Assembly (NCBI RefSeq): GCF_963675165.1
Contig: NC_087378.1
Coordinates: 3,011,525 to 3,075,524 of the forward strand
Direction of reading: 5' to 3'
DNA: 64,000 nucleotides
Origin: Halichondria panicea
Taxonomy: Eukaryota; Porifera; Demospongiae; Suberitida; Halichondriidae
Shown here in pieces: positions 50,801-62,800 of this stretch. A program made the position numbers and the translations under genes. Each line of letters starts with the position of its first letter. Position 1 is the stretch's first letter. The notes below the pieces were generated by a model. It was given only the letters and a program-made list of their open reading frames with translations, was not told the origin of the DNA and ran no database searches.

Positions 50801-53800
50801 GTAATCAGATACATTTCTCTGTGATTGTATACTTAACTCAGGCTGGTTGGGGGTGCTCGAGCACCCCCCTGGCTACGCCCCTGATGTACCAGAAGAGGCT
50901 GGAATCAACTGATCTAGTTTAGCTAATTAAGGTCACTAATTACCAAAATTCTATTGCAGATTACTTCTAGCCTAGTTTTTAGTGTCTGTAAGTTTAAAGC
51001 ACTATTTTGAAGGGGGAGTTAAATTTTATTTTTGCCAGAAGCAGAGATACAAGTCTCAAAGCCAGCTGTGCGTTGACCTCGAGAACAAGCCGCTCATATG
51101 ATATCGAGGCTAGTAACTTTTGTTTGTATCTCTGCTTCTGAGCAAAATAGGCAAAAATAAAATTTGACCCCCCTCCCCCCTGCAAAATAAACGTTTTATA
51201 TTTACAGAGTTTTATATTTACAGACATGGCTTGAAGCAGTCTGCAAGAGAAGTTTGGAGATATCAAATTAGTGACCTTAATTAGCTAAGGTCAAGTGGTT
51301 CCAGTCTCCTCCGGTGATGTACACATCAGAGGAGGTATGACATGCATGGTCTATGTAATTGCCAATCCCTTATTAAGTGGAGACAAGAAAAGACAAAAAT
51401 AGAGTGAACATACATTCCAATAAGCTGGTGACAAGCAAGCGCCGTAAAGAGACATGAGTACACATTTAGAAAGTTGCTGGTTAGTAGCTAGAGTCTACAA
51501 ATAGAGCTTAACATAGCTGAAAGTATTAGTGCTCATGCATTCGCGAGCCCCTCCCTACCTAGTCTTCAACGTTGAAAATCTGTATGCCTGCCGGACGATA
51601 ATTTAGTTTTGAGACTCATGATCCTTTACCAACTTCTACGTGATTATTGCGAATGCGCACAATAACCAGCCAAGCAAAGAGCTCTTGAGGAGATTGGGAC
51701 ACAGAGCTCTTGACGACATAGGCACGCTTGAAGCAGGTCAGAGCAGCTCAGATGAACACTCGTGATCGAGGTAAAATAGGCCATCTGGAACAGCTCACAG
51801 CATCTGACTTACTAGAAGGTTGTTTTTCATCAACACGTTGTTCACTGCTTGTATACTGCACTGGGTCCAGGAGCCATACGTTTTATTATACATCAACTCA
51901 GATGGGACACAGAGACGCTTGCAAAGCAGCTCAGATGGGAACTCAGAAGGTCACAGGCACACTTTTAGCAGCTGACTGGCTAGAAGTTGGTTTCATCAAT
52001 AATAATTTATTTATTGTTCTGCATTCTTGTACTTGGATTCACCAAGTCAGGTTATCACAAGCACCCTTGGAACCTTGCTCCTCCTGTTAGGCTGTGCGCC
52101 CAATTCTTTTGAGTTAATTGGCAAGCATTGATTCTGTCAGAATCATAGATCTATAACCCAGATACACAATTCCGCATGCTCACTCCACAATGTTGTACAT
52201 TCTCCTAGTAAATAATAGCTTATAGTACCAGAATGCATACAAGGAATTGACAATATCTCAAATTCTAAGGAGTTGTAAAAAAATAACCGCTACTGGTATA
52301 AAGTTAAACAATCAACTAGCCTTATCAAAATACACACTTGTTATCATTATCCTACGATTGGTCACGTGACTATTTATACCTCCTCTGTATACATAATGTA
52401 TTCACCTGGCGAATCCCTTTTTTATCCACAAACTTGGTCACATCTTCAGGCATCTTGAGAGAAGGGGGGGACACATAGCACAACTTTACTCGGTAAAGGG
52501 TTAGGAGACGAGCAAGTGAGTGGACCGTTCGACCGTGCTTCAGATCTCCAACCATGGTCACCTATAACATGAAAGTGGATCAGATACAATCTCACCATGC
52601 ATATTCTCCACTAAAAATGTGTAGAGAGGTTAGAACAAGTCCAGACTTAGAGTAGAGAGGATCTCCCTATTAATATTGAATATTGCAAGCTATGTATGCT
52701 TAATATAACTTACAGTAATGCCATTGACAGTACCAATCTCCTCTCGTATGGTGAAAACGTCGAGCAGTGCCTGACTCGGGTGTTCTCGGGTACCATCTCC
52801 AGCGTTGATCACTGGCTTAGTGGCTACTGCACTAGCACGCTGCATGGGGGTACTAAACTTAGAAAACAGACCGGGTTGGTCTTCAATACAGTACTGAAAT
52901 TCAAAACCTGAGTGATTTATATACAATTAATGCATAGTAGGGTATCATACAGGATTTTTAGCTAGGAGGGGAAACGTTTAAGTAAGGGTGGTCTGGGGGT
53001 CCTCCTCTGGAATATTTTTTGAGGAATGGTTATCTGAAGTGCAATTTGGGTTTTTTGGTGTGCTTCAAACTAGTCTAGTTTTCTATTTATAAGAAGAAAT
53101 GACATGATTAATTTGTCAGATTTATAGGGGGGGGATTTTAACTGGGGTGAGAAATCTGTATGAAACCCTGCATAGTGGGTGTAGTACTGCACATTTACCA
53201 ACACATTGCTTTTAATATCTTAGCTGCAGCGAATGCAGACATACCTTGGCTGCTCCTGGCTCTGGATGTCGAAGGACAACCACGTCAGAGTAGGCTTGCA
53301 TGGTGAGGATGGAGTCTGCAGAAAAATACATTTCATGATGAAAGCACCACAGGTGCTGATGCTTCGGGGGGGGGGACACCTGAACATTCTTTGCATGCAA
53401 CATCTATACTATATGGGAAAGGTGCAAAAGAGTGGGAAATGATCGCTAAAAAGGATTCCCACAGTTTAAAGTCCATAATTAATGGCAGCTGCAAGTTCAG
53501 CATTCTTTGTAGCTACCAATAGCTAGCGTTCTAGCGGAGAGCTAACTACACTAGATAGAATAGCAAAGTTAGTATCAACAGATTTTGCTGCGTACGATTT
53601 TGAAGAGACTGCAATGGCCTTCAAAGTAAACAAAACTAGCCATACATGTAACTCGAGAATGAAGCTTTAATTTTGCAAATCTATCCAAGAAAATGTTACT
53701 AGAAGCCAATAGAAGCTCTTACTTGCACTCCATTGATCAGTGAGCACCTGTAGCAGCCTAGACAGACACACAGACACACCACACACACACACAACCTCGC

Positions 53801-56800
53801 TTGCGCATGTGCACACTGAGGCATTATTATGATATTACATGGTCAGCACAACAACCACCATGCACACTAACACACTACTGTCTGATACCAAAAACATACC
53901 TTCCAGAGATTCTCCTTTCATGACAGAGGAGTTGCTTGAGCTCATGGAGATTACACTCCCACCCAGTCGCTGCATGGCTGCCTGGAACGAGGAGGATGTC
54001 CGAGTACTCACCTCATAGAACATGGTGGCCATCACTCGACCCTTTGAGTGAAATTGTTTTGGTTTCACATACTTTAACAAAATGTATAATTAACTATTCA
54101 TTTACCTTTAGGAGATCACAGGATCCAGATTTTTTGACCATGAATTTCATTTGGTGAGCCACATTGAAGAGTTTGTGGAGCTAATGTATTAACAAATAAC
54201 TGTTCATTTTGAGAAAGCTGATGGGAGTATTAAGTAGCACAGCTTAACAAAGTAATGGTTATCATAAGGACCTTGCAGACTGAGAATACACCAAATGCCG
54301 CATCACTATACCTGTTCTTTGGAAAACTGTGTCACTGAAATTATGTGTTGCTTGTACAGACTGCCTTGTGCAGTGTTTGGTGATGACAACAGAGCGTGCC
54401 CAGTAAATGGAAACACGGTAGAGCGACCTGGCACTGCTTTGGAAGTAGGAGTTGCAGGAGGACTAAATGGTGATCTTGCACGGACATCTGCAAAAATTAA
54501 TGTATACAACACATGCTGGGGAAGCTGTGCTTAGTGTATACAGCTAGTGTACTAAATCTACGTCAGTGCTTTTCCCCCACAAGACAAGCATCCCAGTGCC
54601 CCAAGATTAGTCACAAACTTCCCAGTTGTTGCTGCACTTTCCTTTTTTCTTCGATTCCTGTCCATGTAGCAGGTATAGCAATAAAGTTTTTTAAAACTAC
54701 TGCCATTCATAGACCCCAAAAGCGGGTAATATCCTCGAACTGACTAACCACAAATGTTTTGACCCTCCGGAAATAGCTCGCTATATGATACTAAGTGCTA
54801 TGGAAGAGGAGCTTAATGAAACAGAAGTATAATGGCTATAGAGATGATATTCAAGGATAAAAGCATAGACGTATGTAATATTGCATTTTATATTTAAAAG
54901 GGCGATCTGCAAAGATGTCAGAGTTCACAACAGCTGCTGCATGCTTCTGAAAGTACAGCTTGCTTTACTAACTCTTTTAGCTAACAAAAAGTGCTAAGGC
55001 TAACTCATAGAAACGTTGCACGAACGGGAACAGATGATGCTACGAACGATTCTGGGGACACCATAAGCGTTTGAAACTCTACGAATCAAAATCCAAAATA
55101 ACATGGCTAGAAGCATAATATAGACAGCTGGAATACACACAATGACACACATGCATGCACATAGTCAGCTTTACAGTATTCCTCGAATGCCTCGAGGTAT
55201 ACTCACAGAAGACAAGTCTACCATTTACTATCCTTACCAGTCATAGGTTCAGATTTATGCCTGGTCTTAGTGTGCTGGTAAGCCGGTGAAGGTAGCTGTA
55301 ACTCGTAACTGGCATGCTTGATACGTGGAGATGGAGGTGAGAGGGGAGGCTGAAGACGTACGTCCTGACCAAAACCTGGACTGACAAGCACCTACAAAAA
55401 CAGAAAGATTACTATGTAATAATTATAGTACTGGGAAATACATCTAAACAAAATTCCACCTTTCCATCAATGAAGGCGATTGCTCCCCTCAGAACCACTC
55501 GCTGGACACGACCAATCACATCCATTCCAGCAAAGGGGGTCCAACGTGACTTGGACTGTGGGAGGGCATTGGGAATAGTCCACTGCTCATCAAAGTCAAT
55601 ATCCACATATGTGTCCGGCTGTTCTCTCAGATTAAATATTTTCATAGGGTTGGTGTGTAATCGCAAAACTATGTCCTGGTGTATGCATCATGTATATAAT
55701 TATTATGTGTGGTTATTATAGTACACTGTATGCAATCAGTAACCTACAAATAGCTATCAACCAGAGCGTTTGGAGTGTTACTAATTACTAATGAAAGCAC
55801 CGCAGGTCCTGATGCCTCGGTGAAGATGCCAAAGCTACATAACATAAAGCTACTAATAGCTTAATTTTATACACATGATGAACATTTTTAATTTGCATGC
55901 TGCATGCAAATTCAAAGAGTGGGTAATGATCGACCATGATAGTTGTTAAAAACGATCAATGCCAAAGTTTAAGTAGAAAATTAATGGCTGCCATCAGCAG
56001 AGCCTTGCAGGTCTCTTCTCACTCTTGCAGCTACCAATAGCTAGCGTTCTATATAGTGCAGAACTAACTACCGTATATCTTTTAATTTATTGAACACTCT
56101 TTTTGGCAATTTTCGTTGTTCTAATACAACGGACACTCCAGTGCTTTATTACATTTGTTCTAAATATCCGGACAATACTTTGAAAAGTTGAGTTACATTC
56201 ACAGACGGCAAGTAAGACTTAGAGTGGTGCAGTTAGATAGCTTTGAGTAGCTAGTTTTAGATAGCTAGTGCAACTATTCAGTCGCACACTGTTCTATTAA
56301 ACTTAGCTAGCTCGCATGCAGCTGCTTGCTTGTTCTAATTATTCCGGACACTTCGCATGCTCTATAAAAATCTGTTCCAATTATACCCGGACAATTTCCA
56401 AAATAATTATTTTTTGCTGTCCGATAAATTAGAAGATATACGGTACTAAGTAGAGTAGCAACACTCGGTAAGCAAGTTTGGCTACGTGCTCTTCCGAAAA
56501 GGCTGCAATGGCATTCCAAGTAAGCAAAACTAGGCATAACTCGAGAACGAAGCATTATTTCGCAAATCCACGAATCAAATTAAAAGAAAACATGACTAGA
56601 AGCCAATAGAAACTCTTACTTGCACTTGCACTTCATTGATCCTTGAGCAGCTGTAACAGTCTACACACACAGACAGACACACACAAACACACTACCGTAT
56701 ACATCGCTTGCGCATGCGCACCGAGGCATAAATATTGATAGTGAAGCCTGCACTAGGAGGCCGTAACTTGGTCTTCCATTATTACAACTTACACGAAACT

Positions 56801-59800
56801 CCACACCAGAAAAGACTAGCCTATTTTCTCCTGATGTATACCCATGCTGTTACTATGATTGTACCATTGATGACTGTTATAAACACACAACAATACTTGT
56901 AGGCTTGAAAGTGGAGATTTTTATGTACCGTGACTACAAAACAACCTAATTGTCCTCCCTAACAAGATATAGTTCATACCTCTATGGTGAGTCGTCCCTG
57001 ATGCACGGCAGTGAGGAGTAATGGTAGCATGGTCTCCAGACCAGGAAACCCAGGTGGAGGGGATCCAGAACTCTTCTCCTCAACAGTGTGTGGAGCTAGG
57101 AAAGGGACAATAATTTAATAAAGCATTAATAGCTATGCAGTTGTTGCCTATAGATACACTTCACTATAACGGAATACTGTGTGGCACTGCGGTTGTGCGC
57201 ATGAAAGTATCAAAGCTCGTTTTGTTTTGTTAGTCATAAAGCTTGTAGTACTACTGACATATGTACATGTCCACAACACTCCTCTATTAGTTATACCACG
57301 GCGTGTAGCTGCAGGCCAAGCTGTTCAATATACAGGGTTTCATCAAGGGCGTATACAGAGAAGAGGGCATGCAACTCGCCCAATTCTCAGAATCATCCGA
57401 CTTCGTATTGAGCTATTTTTAGAACTGCCCACAAAAACGCCCACGCGTAACCTTTGACCGCACAAGGTAAATCAAAGTCTTTTTTATATCTGTGCTAGCT
57501 AGCTAGCTAGCTCGATTGCAGCATAGTAAAACTAGTTCTCAGCAGCAGTATGGCTCGTACTAGCAGTGTCAAAGGCAAAGGCAAACCATCCAACAGTTTG
57601 CAACTCCAAGAAGATGAAACCTAGGTACAATAAACCTGTCTTCCTGAGTCTCTGGTACTTCTTAACAATACGCCCAGCCGCCCAGCACTTAACTTCCCGC
57701 TCAAAGGGATTGTCTTGGACCTGGCTGGACTAGGACTGGTCATGACACTTCTCTAAAATAATACTGCACTGTTAGCTAGCTAAGCGCTAGCTAGCTAGCT
57801 AGCAAAGGCAGCTCTGATGTACACGCCCATAATATTATAACTCCGTAAACAACACCGCCCACTTGTTCACATCCGTATACTGGATTCTATTTTTAGCATA
57901 TCCGGTCTCTGATACGAAGTCGGATGAGTACGTAGGGTACATAGTGAGTTGCATGCCCTCTTCTCTGTATACGCCCTTGGTTTCATCTAGTGGAGGGGTA
58001 AACCTTCCCCCCTAAAAATGTTGTACATCATTACATCATCATATTGGTGTGATTTACTATAAGGTATATATAGGTACATATAGGTACTGTGATGTGTTAG
58101 GCTAAGCAGTAATCAACAAAAGTGGGGGTAGCCAAACATTTTGTGCTTAATGCGCTTAAATCTTCCTCCCCCCAATTTTTAATCTTAGGATATATAGTGC
58201 GTGATGTATTTCAGGTGTACCTGTGCAATGTGAGTGCAACTAAGAGCTTCTACAGGCTTCTAGCCACGGATTTAAACAAAAAAGCCTTGTTTTCAAGGTA
58301 TGGCTGATTACATCATGGATGAGTAGAAAAGGGATTGGAAACGGAAGTACTCAATGTTCATACAATTCAGAATGGTGACGTAAAACTTTATTAATTAGAA
58401 CAACAATAAGACTTACTGCACAAGGGTGTATAGCCATGATTTTGAGGAAGGGGGTGCTATTAGAGATACACAAATGTAAAAGAGGGCGCGAAGCGCCGAA
58501 GTTTGGTCGGCCGGAAGCCACACCTCTTATTAGTGGAAGTCATAATTAATATATCTGCCTAGTTGGGCGTGGCCCAATCTTCTATTTGCATAGAGAAGCC
58601 TATTTAGCTACGAAAGAGAACAAATTCAAGCCAGAATAGCTCACAGAGAATTTGCTTGCCTACTAGCTAGCTAACTGCAGCAAGATCTGGAAGAGAAGGG
58701 GTGCTCAGCTGGATAATCAGATACATTTCTTTGTGTTTTGTACTTAGCTCAGGCTGGATGGGGGTGCTCGAGCACCCCTAGCACCCCCCCGGCTACGCCC
58801 CTGTATGTTGAGAACACAGTGACACGAGCAGCCATATAACAGTCACTACACATAATTACGGTACAAGGCTACAATACTTGAAGTGACATACCATGATCTG
58901 TAGCAAAACAGTCTATAATGTCCATGTTCTCCCAAAGAGCATTCTGGTCATCCTTGGAGCAGAGGACAGGCCTCACTTCAGCCTTGCCTTTGCCAATATC
59001 AGCGATGTCTTGGTCACTGAGGAAGAGATGGTGAGGGGCCACTTCACATGTCACAGAGAGACCCTTTTCCTTGGCAGCACGAATCACTGCAATCTGCAAA
59101 ATGATAAAAACGCAAATTATTTCGTCAGATAACGCAATACTCATCTATGTCTGACCTACAAAATTGAGGATAGCTATTTTAGGTTTGGTACTATGTAAAT
59201 GTAGTGTGTCCTCACTACTCTTTTTTTGTTTTGTGTGTCTCACCTCCTCCCGCCTGGCGACGTGGCAGACATGGACAGGTCTTTTGTACAGATCAGCTAG
59301 TAGCAGGATGGCTGCAGTTGTCTTGCCCTCGGCATGCACACAGATCAGTCGCTCCTTAGGCCAATGTTCAAAGTGCTGCAATTGTAAAAAACAATTAACA
59401 CACAAACATAATAATTATTATCTGCAATACAACATAATTTTAGCATACGTTAGTCACACTTTTTTTTATGCTCCCCTGGCTATACCTAGCAACATACATG
59501 CAACATTTTATTTGTGGCCCATTAATTTTTATATCCTAGACAAAAATCATTATCACCGCTCCACCAAAATTATTTCCCTGAAAAGTTTTACATTATATCA
59601 CCTTCATCCATGTTTCCATGGACTCTAGCATCAATGTGGAGAAAGTGGTGTTAAGGTACATCTTAAGAGCAAATGCTTGAGAGCTAAGCAGGTGCAGGGA
59701 ATCAAAGTTGCTACTGCTGGCTCCCAGGAACAGGCCGTAGTCACACAAGGCACCATCACGAGCACACTGAAGTAAGTAGGAGAACAAAAATTAGATACAC

Positions 59801-62800
59801 AGAAGGAACAGGATAGTGACAAATGATGATGAGAGCAGATTTTCTCATAATTTTATGTGATTGGCTGTATTCCATTACTCACTATAAGGACAAACCTTTT
59901 GAGTCAAAGATAGACTCTGCTTGTCCACGACGGGTGGTCTGGTGTTAGGCATGGCCCCAATGAGAGTAACGCCCCCTGCTAGAGCAGCAGCAGTGCATGA
60001 CTGGAAATCTTCCTTGTGTGTCTGTCCAGGCTCTCTCACATGGACATGAACATCTATAAGACCTGGGAGACGGAGGGTGCGGTGAGAAGAAATGCAGTCC
60101 ACGTAAGTCCTCAGCTTTGGAGGCTCCTTGCCCAGTTTGTTTAGAGCCTGACATGTGTAATGGATGCACAATGAGGGGTACTCTAGTACTAAAAATAATT
60201 TTATATGCAAGCATAAAATATTGCGTTTTGGACTTCTGAAAACGTTATGCGATCCGATTGAACGCCGCAAAGGCCAATAATTGTGTAATACAAATTTATG
60301 TGATATGATATAGGTGCTTTCATGCATACATTTCTAGCACTACGGTATGCTCCACATGATACATGCATGCCCAATAGCTGATGGAAAAATTCCATCAAGT
60401 ACCTGCGGTGTAAAATGCCTTGGTGCAATGTTTTCTCTCGCTCAAACTGTATTCCAGTGTACAGGATGAGCTCAAGAGTTACCAGGTGGTTTCGAATAAC
60501 ATGCTCGCAGTAAGTGTCCCCAGAGATCAATAAGTGGCTAGACGTATTTTAAAAGGACATAGCTAGAAGTGTAGTTGATAAAAGCCATTTCTTGCCAACA
60601 AAATGAGTAGTTATGGCTGCGGCTTCTGGTAGTAGCTTTGCACACTCTTGTGCTCTCACGTGAGGCTAACTAATAAGTCAAATAGATTTTGCTATGCACA
60701 ATTCTGACCATACCGTTGGTAAAGCTAACCATAACTCTAGGAATGAAGCTCGTGGCTAAAAGCCTACAGAAGCTAATACCGTATATGCTTGATCAGAGGC
60801 CGCTCTTGTATAAAGGCTGCTCTCAAATAGTAGCCTCCTTTGCTAGCAAAATGAAACACTTAGGCCTCTGATCAAGCATATACGGTAGTTGTGGAATACA
60901 AACTCACACAGTAACACACATCAGCTTTACCATAATACAAATTAGTGAGGACAATATGACCATGAATGCTGCATGTCTTGAGGAGAATTTGCCTCACCTT
61001 GACAAGCAGCTTGGCACACTTGATGTCAGTAACCAGGGGTACAGAGTACTCGACAGCCATTCTTCGTGTAATGTAACCTTTGGTGATTGCTGGTGTGTAG
61101 CGATGCTGGCGCAAAGGAAGGTTAATCATGAGACAGATCTTCTTCTGAGAAAGATAGTTGGCTATGTTTTCATATGAGGCAGGACTGCTCTTGGCATTCC
61201 CATTTTTCCCATTGCCGTTTACTGATTCAGCAAAAGGCCACTCAACTGGTTGCACCTGTGACGAGATGAAATGCATAAAAAAGTGACTATGAACATAAGC
61301 TGTAGATTCGCGAGAGAGATGCATGTTAATCTGTTACAAAACGTTTTTCACATAATTATTCCACAGAGGCCTCGTACTTCACAACTGTGCAACATAATTT
61401 ATCACGGATGTAATTTTAACAAAGAGTTTTCCATAACAGTTTAATGTACATGTACGTCGACCGGGAATACATGGCAGTGACATACATGAATGCATGATGT
61501 ACAATTTTCATGGAGTTGTGAGCAACGGCTTTCTGCGTTTTGCTTAACATCGCTACTGTTTCTTTTTGTGGTTTAATCCTATCAATTTTTGTTATATTCG
61601 GACAGCAATTATTAGTTTCATTTTGGTAGAATGTAACACATGTACAGTATGGAAAGGAAAGCTAAATGGTGTTTTATGTACATGGTGGTAATTAAGTCTT
61701 ACGAAAATCAGTGCATTACCTTCCTGCGAATATAAATCTGCTTAAAGGAAAAGAGCCTTAAACACTTTATACTAATAGCTAACTAGCAGGAGTCAGAGGA
61801 GGTACATTTGTACGACAAGGTCAAAACATCAACAATAAACTAATCATTTCTACATGGGGAAACAGAGTTTTCCACCGTGCTCTTGGGTTTTGCAAAATCA
61901 AAAGCTATCACGCCCCTGATGCATTAAAAAACGATTTTCATGAGTTAATGACCTTTTCTTTAAGACTACAAAGATACGGAAAATTAGCCTTCTGCGGCTG
62001 GAGTATAAAATTAATGTTAAGAGTTCTGTCCAGACAGTACTGCACTGGGTAGATCTGCTTGCAAATAAATGATGAAAAAATACGGTGCAAATGCAAGACA
62101 ATGTTTCATTTTTAATCCGAGGCGCATGGGCGGCCACAGGTTATAGTAGTCACTTGGTTTGTTTGTTTTACTCACCTGAATGCCACAGTGCTGCGTTTAC
62201 AGCATGGATGCCTTCACACAAAGTATTAGTTGTGCCTTGGTGTGCATGCGCAAGCAAGGTATACTGTAATGTGTTTGTGTGTCTGTCTGTCTGTGTAGAC
62301 TGCTACAGCTGCTCAACGATCATGAACTTATAGGCTTCTAGCCATGTTTTCTTGGATTTTAATTCGTGAATTTGCAAAAATGCTTCGTTCGAGTTATGCC
62401 TACTTTTTGCAGCCTTTTCAGAAGAGTATGTAGAAAAACTTGTCCACTGAGTGTTGCTACTCTACTTAGTAGCAACTTCCCATGTACAAAAGTGTCTTCG
62501 TTAATAATAATGACAAGTTAGCTTTGCTAGCTGCAAGAGTGAGAAGAGAGCTGTAAGGCTCTGCTCATGCAGCCATTAATTTTAGACTTGCACTTTTGGC
62601 ATCGATCGTTTTTAACAACAATCATGGTTGATCATTACCCACTATTTGCTGTGATTCTAGATTCTGCCTGCAGCAAAAGGAAAATGTGCATCATGATAAT
62701 TATAATGTGTGTATGAAAGCTATTAGTTATGTAGCTTTGGCACCTCCACCGAGGCATCAGCACCCGCGATGCTTTCATTTAATAGTGACAAATTTTGATG

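Noticed and set aside
51728..52090. 120-codon plus-strand open frame in a CAD intron
   Set aside because: It is made of an imperfect direct repeat, has no recognisable domain and no splice partners; listed as a repeat only.
56307..56555. Conserved small protein beginning [14 protein letters not shown] shared with 41402-41629
   Set aside because: Both are the same stretch of R2 repeats; the frame is broken in other copies, so it reflects shared repeat ancestry.
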